Of a stretch of DNA of 64,000 nucleotides, positions 55,674 through 63,563 are shown piece by piece. Made by a program: the position numbers and the translations under genes. The DNA is from Parafilimonas terrae. GTDB lineage: Bacteria > Bacteroidota > Bacteroidia > Chitinophagales > Chitinophagaceae. The stretch covers positions 119,918 to 183,917 of the forward strand of contig NZ_FOXQ01000011.1 in the NCBI RefSeq assembly GCF_900115755.1, in the 5' to 3' direction. A model generated the notes under the pieces. It did not search any database, was not told where the DNA came from, and saw nothing but the letters and a program-made list of their open reading frames with translations. The stretch's first letter is position 1. Every line of letters starts with the position of its first letter.

Positions 55674-57719
55674 ATGAAAAAAACTCTTGTATTTGTTTGT
55701 TTACTGCTTTTCTTCTTTTCAGGTATTGCCCAGCAAACAAATCCTGCCAACAACAAAGAAGTACAGGATAAAATAAAACAGGCACAGCAACAATTAGACA
55801 AGCTTACCCCTGAGCAGAAAAAAATGATGGAACAGATGGGTTTTTCTACCAATACTCCGTCTTTACCGAATGGAACCACAGATGCTCAGATTGCTTTAGC
55901 CGTAGGTGGTGATGGAGTGCCTAAAAAAAATACAGTGCTAATAGGCGCCATACCCAAAATTGTACTTACATCTGCAACAGTTTCTTCCTACATAAAAACA
56001 TTGAATGAATATGTTGAAAAAAACATTAGCGCACAATATAAACCATTTGGACAACAGGTATATGCATCTTTAAAAACCAACCATTTCAAAGCAAATGAAA
56101 TTGCAAATGCTGCGCTGGGTTACTGGGTAAACGGCGATCTGGAGCCTGCGGTGTATTTAATGAGCAAAGCCTGCTCTGATAACAGCGCTGATGATGATAT
56201 GCTCAGCAATTTCGCCGCTATGCTCAGTATGGCCGGTGCGCCACACAGGGCTATTCCTTTGTTAGAATATCTTTTAAAAAAATATCCTGATAATACCACC
56301 ATTCAAAACAATCTTGGGCAGGCCTGGTTTTATTTGGGAGATGTAGATAAAGCCAATGTGCAATTGGATAAAGTAGTCCGTGCTTTTGCGTATCATCCAC
56401 AGGCAAACTATACACAATGCCTCATTCAGGAAAGCAAGGGAAACAAAACAGCAGCCATTGAAAAAATGAAGAACTCGCTTCATTACAGTTATTCGTTGGG
56501 CAAAGTAAATAAACTTCGCAAGCTGGGTTATTCTGTAAAAGGAAGTGACATGCGCAAACCTTTTCGTCCCGACCCTGACCCTTTGGCTTTAGAAAAATTT
56601 GTACGCCCCGAAGCGCCGAAATCTTATGAAGATGAATTGCGCCTAAGCGCCGATTGGGATGCGTTTCAAAAACAAGTGTATGAAAAAATGAATGCTTTAG
56701 CGCAAGCATCCATACCTGCACAACAAGCCAATGCAAAGGAAGCAGAAAGGTTGTACAATCAATATCAAAAAGGGGGCGTTACTGCGATGACTGCAAAAGC
56801 CTCTTCCAATGAAAATATTTATCGTAAAACAGCCGAAAAAAATTTAGAAGAAATGAATAAAGACGGCGGCGCAGCATATCGTTTGAAAGCCGCTAAAAAA
56901 CAAATAGATGATTTGAGAAAAGATTTTGTTGCAAAAGATGAACTGCAGCGCAAAACCCTTGAAAAAGCCAATAGCACGATAGCCACCAGTGAAACAGAAC
57001 TGGCAAAAAAAGGTGAAAATATTGGTTATGATAATTGTGTGGTGCAAAATAAATACAGCGAATGGGTGTATAAAAATTATAACCTGCCATTGGAAGAAGC
57101 CTACAACAATTACCTGCATCAACTTAAATTAAAAATTACCGAAGAACTGTACTGGCGGCAGTTTACAGAAAACGAAGCCACATTTGAATCCACAAAAAAT
57201 AACGCCAAAAGAGAATGGCTCGCAGCCATCAGCGATACAAGGAATATTGCCACCAACAAGTATGGCAATTGTAACATTGAGCCAACCAAATCCTCCAATT
57301 ATAAACTTTCGGATTTTGATGATATGCACTGCAAGTTCATTTCCGTACTTGATTTTGGCGTGTACAAACAGGTATTTGAATGTGGCAAATCCCGTATGGA
57401 ATTTAATGCGGGCGGCGTGTCCGGAAATTTCAATTTCAAATCTGATAACGCAGGAAAAAATCAATTCACTAATGGAAATATTGAGGTTTCAGCCGGCAAA
57501 GAAATATCTGTAAGCAAAGGTCCTTTACAGGTTGGCGCTTCGGTAAAAGGCGGTATGGGCATGGAGTTCAGCAGCAATGGTGTGGAAGATGTATATGTAA
57601 CAGGAGAAGCATCGGTTTCTGCCGGTGCAGGGCCTGCTAATATCGAAGTAGGCGCATCAGGCAAAATGAGTTTGATTTCGGGCAATATGAGCGGCGGTAT
57701 CAGTGGTTTTGGTAAATAA
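55674..57719 (+). CDS. Exported TPR-like protein of unknown function
   Basis: The 681-residue protein has a signal peptide ending SGIAQ and a Gln/Lys-rich helical start (KIKQAQQQLDKLTPEQKKMM). A TPR-like region follows at about 150-280 (NNLGQAWFYLGDVDKANVQL, then QESKGNKTAAIEKMKNSL), then a long coiled-coil segment (about 340-470). The C-terminal 130 residues are Gly/Ser-rich and beta-prone (GKEISVSKGPLQVGASVKGG), resembling a barrel or adhesive strand repeat. No family name is recognised. It shares its promoter layout with the genes at 54429 and 58661. Confidence 0.8.
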   Translation: MKKTLVFVCLLLFFFSGIAQQTNPANNKEVQDKIKQAQQQLDKLTPEQKKMMEQMGFSTNTPSLPNGTTDAQIALAVGGDGVPKKNTVLIGAIPKIVLTSATVSSYIKTLNEYVEKNISAQYKPFGQQVYASLKTNHFKANEIANAALGYWVNGDLEPAVYLMSKACSDNSADDDMLSNFAAMLSMAGAPHRAIPLLEYLLKKYPDNTTIQNNLGQAWFYLGDVDKANVQLDKVVRAFAYHPQANYTQCLIQESKGNKTAAIEKMKNSLHYSYSLGKVNKLRKLGYSVKGSDMRKPFRPDPDPLALEKFVRPEAPKSYEDELRLSADWDAFQKQVYEKMNALAQASIPAQQANAKEAERLYNQYQKGGVTAMTAKASSNENIYRKTAEKNLEEMNKDGGAAYRLKAAKKQIDDLRKDFVAKDELQRKTLEKANSTIATSETELAKKGENIGYDNCVVQNKYSEWVYKNYNLPLEEAYNNYLHQLKLKITEELYWRQFTENEATFESTKNNAKREWLAAISDTRNIATNKYGNCNIEPTKSSNYKLSDFDDMHCKFISVLDFGVYKQVFECGKSRMEFNAGGVSGNFNFKSDNAGKNQFTNGNIEVSAGKEISVSKGPLQVGASVKGGMGMEFSSNGVEDVYVTGEASVSAGAGPANIEVGASGKMSLISGNMSGGISGFGK

Positions 57720-57778
57720 CGACTCTTGAAAATATATGTATTCGAATGGAGTATCAAAAAAAGTTTGGTAATATAAAA

Positions 57779-58414
57779 TCATTCATAAAACTTATCAAGA
57801 AGGTAAAAGACAGTATCAATAAAAAAGAGGACACCATTTCTTGATAAAACATTTTCATCATGGAGGTCTTCAAAAATTAACCCTATCTCCTGGTTGATGT
57901 AGTCGTTATTGCGTGTATTTTCAAACCCGTTATAAGCCAGAAAATTCTTTACGATTTCTAAATTCACTGGTTCTGTGGCTAAAATAAAATCCTGCCTGAC
58001 CACAGCAAACAGGGTATCCTGAATAATTTTAAACCCTATAAATTCATAAGCAGTAGCAGGGAAAAAATAATTATGAATGAGCAGGCTGTTAAAATAATCT
58101 AACCAGGATGAATAGAAAATACTGTCATTGGTTTTAATCACGCTAAAATCATCATACCGGAAGACACGTTGTTCTGCACCGGCGCCAATAAAATCTTTTT
58201 CTAAAATTTCGTTGTGATAAAATAAACCTTCTGCTTTTGCAAAAGCTATGAGAATTGCTGCTTCTTCACTTTTGAGGTGCTTTTGCTTTTTAACGCCTGC
58301 ACCTGTTTCCGCATTTCTTCTAAGGAAACTTTGGATTTTTTTGAGTTTGCCTGTTTCGCCAAAAGGTTCAACTGGGTAAATGATATTTTGTAGTTCATGT
58401 TTAATATTTTTCAT
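57779..58414 (-). CDS. Stand-alone polyvalent-protein kinase-like domain
   Basis: The 211-residue cytoplasmic protein resembles the protein-kinase-like domain found in phage and mobile-element polyvalent proteins. Visible features are GAGAEQRVFRYDDFSVIKTND (glycine-rich strand and the lysine of VIK), YSSWLDYFNSLLIHN, and the catalytic-like segment LIFEDLHDENVLSRNG followed by FIDT, comparable to HxDxxxxN and DFG/D positions. It is encoded convergently to the upstream TPR-like gene and divergently from the 58661 gene, with no phage or conjugation genes nearby. A role in phosphorylation of DNA-transfer or defence targets is only inference. Confidence 0.65.
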   Translation of the reverse strand: MKNIKHELQNIIYPVEPFGETGKLKKIQSFLRRNAETGAGVKKQKHLKSEEAAILIAFAKAEGLFYHNEILEKDFIGAGAEQRVFRYDDFSVIKTNDSIFYSSWLDYFNSLLIHNYFFPATAYEFIGFKIIQDTLFAVVRQDFILATEPVNLEIVKNFLAYNGFENTRNNDYINQEIGLIFEDLHDENVLSRNGVLFFIDTVFYLLDKFYE

Positions 58415-58591
58415 TCCATGATAACTGTTTCAAAGATATAAAATATTTTAGGAGGATGTGTCATCATTGGTATAGCGACAAATCTATAGGTTAGATTTAT
58501 TCAAAAGGTTGATTAAGGGTTTCACTTAGTACGGCTTTGTGTCTGAACGTCTTTGCCACCTGGATGCGGGACAGGTGTGGCAGGAAAAAAA

Positions 58592-58639
58592 ATCATCTTT
58601 TTTAATGATTTCACAATCTCTTTATCGAGCCTATTTTTA
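58592..58639 (+). promoter_or_regulatory. Shared promoter architecture, copy C (gene at 58661)
   Basis: ATCATCTTTTTTAATGAT (58592-58609), 22 nt, then TATTTTTA (58632-58639); the start codon is 21 nt further. Upstream, 58530-58590 is another diverged dispersed-repeat unit ending GTGTGGCAGGAAAA. Confidence 0.6.
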
Positions 58640-58660
58640 TTGTATTAAAATAAACTGAGA

Positions 58661-59872
58661 ATGAAGCCTGCTTTATTAATTTTTATAACGCTACTGTTTA
58701 CTAACATCCGGGGAATCTCCCAGGATTGCAAAACAACTGCTGAGCTGGAGACTGCGCCCGGAAAATATCTTACTGCCGCACAATATCCCTGGCCTGCTGT
58801 AAGAGCAGCGTATTTTAATAAAATGAATAGTGCTGCTGATAAAGCAATGGCAAAAAAAATATTAGAGCAGATAGAAAAGACAGAACAGCAGACCCATGCA
58901 GGTTTTAACTTTACTGGTGGTAATTGGGAAAATTATTTTTCTACTGATGGCTATGATTATTTCGGCAATGCGAAATTGGGGCAATACACTTTTCAAGCTG
59001 CCTTGCACGAATATTTTTGCCTGAAAGGAAAACCATCCAGGAATGACGAAGCCAGCACTATTTTACGGATTTACGTAAACAAAATTCCGGTAAACACACT
59101 GATTAAATTTTTAGACAATCCATTTGGAAACAGTATAGACAATGACCGTGATTATGGTTTCCAGTTTTTAGATTGGAAAAATCATAAAACCACTGAACCA
59201 AATGCACAGTTGATTCCTCTATTCACTTTTATGACCTGTAATAATGCACAGCTAATTGACGCCATCAACTCCGGCAATAATTATTTTCAGGATGTGGCAG
59301 AAAAAGATATTAAGCTCAACAATCGTAACAATTATGTGTATCGTTATTGGTTTATCAAAAGAAAAGATATACCTGTAATTATACCTGTTACCCGTAAAGA
59401 ATATTTACAAAGCCTGTTGGAATATTACGAAAGAGAAAAATTACATTTTGCCAAATTAGTGCCCGAACTTACTGCCGACCGTAGCAGCAGTGTAAAATAT
59501 TACAGCAACTGGCAGGCTGATGTAGCTGATAAAATTGCTATGGTTAAAAAAACACTGGCAGAAAACAAAGAAGAGTGGTTATCTGAACAGGCGGTAATAA
59601 ATCGTATAGAAGATGCTTCGCTATCCTACAATGCCAAACTGTCGGAATACACCAACCGCAACCGTTTCTGGAAGTTTTATGGCAATGAAAATAAAAGCAC
59701 GCCTCTGTACCAATACAACCCTGAATATTTTAAAGCTGCTGCGCAAACTGCTGCCAAACCCCAAATCATTTCTATTGCTTTTCGTTATGTTGCCATGCCA
59801 TCATCGCTTAGGATATTGGATAATTTCACTAAGCAATTTGATTTTGAAGCAGTAAAGAAACTTGTAGAGTAA
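58661..59872 (+). CDS. Exported protein of unknown function
   Basis: The 403-residue protein has a signal peptide ending RGISQ. The rest is mostly helical and polar, with NFTGGNWENYFSTDGYDYFG (about 85-105), a patch DNDRDYGFQFLDWKN, and an N/Y-rich middle. I recognise no family. Its promoter region matches those of the 54429 and 55674 genes, and all three are exported, so they may serve one process together with the adjacent two-component system. Confidence 0.75.
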   Translation: MKPALLIFITLLFTNIRGISQDCKTTAELETAPGKYLTAAQYPWPAVRAAYFNKMNSAADKAMAKKILEQIEKTEQQTHAGFNFTGGNWENYFSTDGYDYFGNAKLGQYTFQAALHEYFCLKGKPSRNDEASTILRIYVNKIPVNTLIKFLDNPFGNSIDNDRDYGFQFLDWKNHKTTEPNAQLIPLFTFMTCNNAQLIDAINSGNNYFQDVAEKDIKLNNRNNYVYRYWFIKRKDIPVIIPVTRKEYLQSLLEYYEREKLHFAKLVPELTADRSSSVKYYSNWQADVADKIAMVKKTLAENKEEWLSEQAVINRIEDASLSYNAKLSEYTNRNRFWKFYGNENKSTPLYQYNPEYFKAAAQTAAKPQIISIAFRYVAMPSSLRILDNFTKQFDFEAVKKLVE

Positions 59873-60429
59873 AAAGAATTCGGCACGAAAAAATTCATAC
59901 ACTATCCCGCTATTGGAACACTAAGGTTTCTTGTGCTACTTTGTGTCTTAGCGCCTTTGTGGTAAGAAAAGATTGAACCACGAAGGCTCAAAGGCGTATA
60001 TACAAAGAAAAGGTTCGGATAATGACCCAGGTAATGCTTTAAAGTATATTTCAGAAAGAACGAAATTGACAGGCCGTTTAATTGAAGTTGCAATTCGTAA
60101 ACCAGTCAACGAAATATTTTTTTCATGACAAACAATTATAAGATTACTGCCATAATACAAAAAGCGTGTAAGCAGGAAGGTATCATTAAAAAAGATGTTT
60201 CGGGTACTTGTCCGCATCGAATCCGGTTTCAGCAATATGCTTTAAAAATACTCATCGGTTTTCAGCAGTGTTTTTTTTTGACATTTATCAGGAAAGCAAA
60301 AAGCAATCCTGACCATCAATACCCGCTTTTACAGGTAGCGTTTCATTTGCCGCAGGCGATGATCCACTAACAAGTTTCACTTTATATAAAACTTATTTTG
60401 CCTTACTTTGCCCGCAGAGTGTTTGATTT
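59873..60429. other. 557-bp intergenic region with dispersed-repeat relic
   Basis: The first part holds a further diverged copy of the dispersed repeat, including the inverted arms GCGCCTTTGTGGT (59951-59963) and AACCACGAAGGC (59976-59987). Short frames at 59948-60235 (minus) and 60125-60370 (plus) have no signal peptide, recognisable motif or supporting context, and I do not call them genes. The promoter of the SPOR gene should lie in the last 80 bp. Confidence 0.5.
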
Positions 60430-60864
60430 ATGAAAATTGCAATAAAACATTTTCTTTTTATACTGGTTGCATGTTTTGCATTTGCACAGGCAAATGCAAA
60501 TGATACCATTATTGTGCACAAAGATGCAAGGGTTGATGTGCTGGCTGAAAAACAGGCAGCTATTAATAAGATGACTTCTAACATGACGGCTGATGGTTTG
60601 TTCAAAGGATACAGGCTGCAGGTTTTAAACACACGAAGCCGCGACGATGCTTTTAAATTAAAAGCTGCATTACTTGAAAATTTTCCCGATCAGAAAGTAT
60701 ATGTTTTATACCAGTCGCCTTATTTTAAAGTGCGTATAGGCAATTTTGTGCAGCGAACAGATGCTGAAGATTTCCGCAAACAACTAAGTGCCTATATATC
60801 CAACCCTGCTTACATTGTTGATGATATAATTGAATACATTCCACAGGCCGGCGAGTTTCAATAA
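60430..60864 (+). CDS. Periplasmic SPOR-domain protein
   Basis: The 144-residue protein has a signal peptide (to about residue 24, AQANA) and a C-terminal SPOR domain (about 58-140, with GYRLQVLNTRSRDDAFKLKA and YFKVRIGNFVQRTDAEDF). SPOR domains bind peptidoglycan stripped of stem peptides and localise proteins to division sites. No other domain is present, so it probably acts as a small septal or cell-wall binding factor. The M20 peptidase gene starts 8 bp downstream, forming a two-gene operon. Confidence 0.92.
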   Translation: MKIAIKHFLFILVACFAFAQANANDTIIVHKDARVDVLAEKQAAINKMTSNMTADGLFKGYRLQVLNTRSRDDAFKLKAALLENFPDQKVYVLYQSPYFKVRIGNFVQRTDAEDFRKQLSAYISNPAYIVDDIIEYIPQAGEFQ

Positions 60865-60872
60865 AGCTGATT

Positions 60873-62054
60873 ATGCTTCCTCAAAAAATAAAAGATTTAA
60901 CCAAACAATATGCGCCAATGATGCTTGATATAAGGCGTCACTTGCATGCGCACCCTGAATTAAGTTTTCATGAATTTAAAACCAGTGAATATATTGGTGA
61001 GCAGTTAAAGCAATGGAATATACCTTTTGAAAAAATCGCAAACACTGGTATTGTTGCGCTGCTTGAAGGCAAAAACTCTTCATCAAGAATAATTGCATTA
61101 AGGGCTGATATTGATGCCCTGCCAATTACAGAAGAAAATGATGTGCCGTATAAATCGCAGAACAATGGTGTTATGCATGCCTGCGGCCATGATGTGCATA
61201 CAACCTGTTTGCTGGGCGCTACAAAAATCTTAAACGAACTGCGCGATGAATGGGAAGGCACTGTTAAGCTTATTTTTCAGCCGGGCGAAGAAAAAAATCC
61301 CGGCGGCGCCAGCATTATGATTAAAGAAGGCGTGCTGGAAAATCCAAAACCACAAGCTATTCTTGCCATGCATGTACATCCTGGTTTACCTATTGGTAAG
61401 CTAAGTTTTCGCGGCGGTTTAATCATGGCAAGCGCCGATGAAATTTATATAACCATCAAAGGAAAGGGCGGGCATGCTGCATCGCCGCATTTAACCGCCG
61501 ATACTATTTTAATTGCATCGCAGGTGGTAGTGAGTCTGCAGCAGATCGTAAGCCGCAACGCCAACCCGTTTACACCATCGGTTTTATCAATATGCAGTTT
61601 TAACGGCGGTTTCACCACCAATGTTATTCCTTCAGAAGTAAAGCTGATGGGAACTTTCAGAACTATGGATGAAACATGGCGTTATAAAGCGCATGAGCTT
61701 ATAAAAAAACAGGTGGAAGAAATTGCAGCAGCTATGGGCGCTGAAGCAGATGTGCTGGTTGATGTGGGTTACCCGGCTGTTTACAGCAATGAGATTATTA
61801 CAGAAAAAGCAAGCAATCTTGCCAAAGAATATTTTGGCGATGAAAATATTGAAGAAACAGAAATACGCATGGGCGCTGAAGATTTTGGGTTTTATGCACA
61901 AAAAATCCCTGCCTGCTTTTACAGGGTTGGCGTGCGCAATGAAGCCGAAGGCATTGTGCATAATGTGCACACGCCAAAGTTTAATGTAGATGAAGAAGCG
62001 CTGCAAAACGGCGCCGGTATAATGGCGTGGTTCGGCATGAATTTGCAGCCTTAA
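60873..62054 (+). CDS. M20 family amidohydrolase/aminoacylase
   Basis: The 393-residue cytoplasmic enzyme belongs to the M20D group that cleaves N-acyl amino acids, hippurate or indole-3-acetyl amino acids. Metal ligands are seen in HACGHDVHT (C104, H106) and GEEK (E139, E140), and in AMHVHPG. The lid/dimerisation insert begins GKGGHAASPH (about 197), and the last ligand is in VHNVHTPKFNVDE. Start and length are normal. It follows the SPOR gene by 8 bp. The physiological substrate is not readable from sequence. Confidence 0.93.
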   Translation: MLPQKIKDLTKQYAPMMLDIRRHLHAHPELSFHEFKTSEYIGEQLKQWNIPFEKIANTGIVALLEGKNSSSRIIALRADIDALPITEENDVPYKSQNNGVMHACGHDVHTTCLLGATKILNELRDEWEGTVKLIFQPGEEKNPGGASIMIKEGVLENPKPQAILAMHVHPGLPIGKLSFRGGLIMASADEIYITIKGKGGHAASPHLTADTILIASQVVVSLQQIVSRNANPFTPSVLSICSFNGGFTTNVIPSEVKLMGTFRTMDETWRYKAHELIKKQVEEIAAAMGAEADVLVDVGYPAVYSNEIITEKASNLAKEYFGDENIEETEIRMGAEDFGFYAQKIPACFYRVGVRNEAEGIVHNVHTPKFNVDEEALQNGAGIMAWFGMNLQP

Positions 62055-62172
62055 TTCAATAGTTTTGTTTTACGGTACAATTTTTATATAAGTTATCAAT
62101 ATCATTGACTTAAGGTTTAGTTTCTTTGAAATATTCAATAGTCATTTGCGGAAATTAATAATTGAGCAGCTC

Positions 62173-62197
62173 TGCCCGGTTGGTTCGGTCAGGCGGG
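62173..62197. repeat. Left arm of inverted repeat flanking the mlaE-like gene
   Basis: The 25-bp block beginning TGCCCGG and ending CAGGCGGG is repeated in inverted orientation at 63056-63080 with one mismatch. Both are followed (in their own direction) by TTGAATATT-like sequence. Confidence 0.7.
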
Positions 62198-62271
62198 ATT
62201 ATTGCGTATTGAATATTGAGTGTTTTCTTAAATCAATAACATTGTATTCATTATCTTAACCGGTAATATTT

Positions 62272-63015
62272 ATGATAGGACGCCTTCTCAGCCACATAGG
62301 AAAATACCTTTTAATGTTACGGGGCATGTTTACCAGACCCGAAAACTTTAAAATGTACTGGAAAGAATTTATGCACCAGTCCGCTGAAATAGGGATAGGT
62401 TCCTTACCCATCGTGGCCATTATCTCCGTATTTCTTGGCGCTGTAACCACAGTGCAAACAGCCTACCAGTTGGTAAGCCCGTTAATTCCAAAGTCAACCA
62501 TTTCTCAAATTACCAGGGATACGATTATACTTGAACTTTCACCCACATTGGTTTGTATTGTGCTGGCCGGTGTTGTGGGCAGCAAGATTGCAAGCGAATT
62601 GGGCAATATGCGTGTAAGCGAACAAATAGATGCGCTGGAAATTATGGGTATTAATACCCGCAATTATCTCGTATTCCCAAAAGTATTGGGGGCATTGCTG
62701 GTTATTCCGGCATTAATTATTATTTCTATGACGCTGGCCATTTGGGGTGGCCGCGTTGGCGGCAGCCTCTCCGGTATTCTTTCAAACGAAACTTATGATA
62801 TAGGCTTAAGGCAAAGCCTTAACCTTAAAAATATTCCTTTCGCTATGGCCAAGGCTTACACATTTGCTTTCATCATAAGTACCATTGGCGCTTATTATGG
62901 CTATTATGTAAAAGGCGGTTCTTTTGAAATTGGCCGCGCCAGTACAACTGCCGTAATTGTAAGCTGTATTTTAATTCTTCTGGCAGATTACCTGCTGGCT
63001 GCCCTGTTACTTTAG
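62272..63015 (+). CDS. mlaE: MlaE-type ABC transporter permease
   Basis: The 247-residue protein has five to six transmembrane helices and the MlaE/YrbE pattern: FMHQSAEIGIGSLPIVAIIS, FLGAVTTVQTAYQL, ELSPTLVCIVLAGVVGSKIASELGNMRVSEQIDALEIMGI and the final GGSFEIGRASTTAVIVS. These permeases work with an MlaF ATPase and MlaD substrate-binding protein to move phospholipids between the membranes. Neither partner gene follows within the next 1 kb; the neighbours are unrelated, so any operon is split. It is flanked by the inverted repeats at 62173 and 63056. Confidence 0.93.
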   Translation: MIGRLLSHIGKYLLMLRGMFTRPENFKMYWKEFMHQSAEIGIGSLPIVAIISVFLGAVTTVQTAYQLVSPLIPKSTISQITRDTIILELSPTLVCIVLAGVVGSKIASELGNMRVSEQIDALEIMGINTRNYLVFPKVLGALLVIPALIIISMTLAIWGGRVGGSLSGILSNETYDIGLRQSLNLKNIPFAMAKAYTFAFIISTIGAYYGYYVKGGSFEIGRASTTAVIVSCILILLADYLLAALLL

Positions 63016-63055
63016 AACAATATCAATATTTTTCCTAAAAAAATATTCAACAACC

Positions 63056-63080
63056 CCCGCCTGACCGAACCAGCCGGGCA
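63056..63080. repeat. Right arm of inverted repeat flanking the mlaE-like gene
   Basis: This is the reverse complement of 62173-62197 with a single mismatch, 41 bp after the permease stop codon. The remainder of 63016-63335 shows no coding signal. Confidence 0.7.
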
Positions 63081-63335
63081 GGAACAATTCAACACGCAAT
63101 GTTCAATAGGAAACTTCTGCAATTTGAATATTGATTATGAATACTTGACCTAAAAAGGCCTGACCGTTATTTCCTAATAAATCTTAATCAAATAACTCAA
63201 ACAGCTTCTGAATATTCATCGCACAACACTTGCCCCGACAGTGATGAAATATTGTATTGAAGAAAACCTTTAAGGTTGCCATTTTGATTATACATTTTTG
63301 TTAGTTTTATTACCTGCAATTCTTAAACTGCTGTT

Positions 63336-63490
63336 ATGAAAACAACACCACTTCTTTTTGCGCTATTCCTAATTTTGATGCTGCCGTTGCCCAGCCTTGT
63401 GCCGATCCATTTAAATGTGAAAAAGACATGAACTTAATCCCGCATGCCATTAATGGCAGTAGTACAACTGTGATGGACAGTTTTTATTAA
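63336..63490 (+). pseudogene. Small exported Cys-containing protein, apparently frameshifted
   Basis: ATG 63336 starts a convincing signal peptide (MKTTPLLFALFLILMLPLP) but then runs to a TGA at 63429-63431 after 31 codons. Shifting frame at about 63394 gives AQPCADPFKCEKDMN and continues to a TAA at 63488-63490, which looks like a normal signal-peptide cleavage site followed by a small secreted domain with two cysteines. The simplest reading is a small gene broken by a frameshift, or a truncated start of a larger family. A sequencing error is possible. Confidence 0.5.
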
Positions 63491-63563
63491 CCCCCGGTGA
63501 CGAATAATTATTTAACCATTGCCATAAACTGCATAATTTCTTTAATTTTTTAAACTGTACAAT

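Noticed and set aside
59876..59888. GAATTCGGCACGA, identical to a common cDNA-library adaptor.
   Set aside because: It is only 13 bases, continues into normal AT-rich sequence, and is not followed by other vector sequence. Chance occurrence is the simplest explanation.
60125..60370. 81-residue plus-strand frame (and 59948-60235 on the minus strand) in the intergenic region before the SPOR gene.
   Set aside because: No recognisable motifs, no ribosome binding site, overlap with dispersed-repeat sequence, and mutually overlapping frames.
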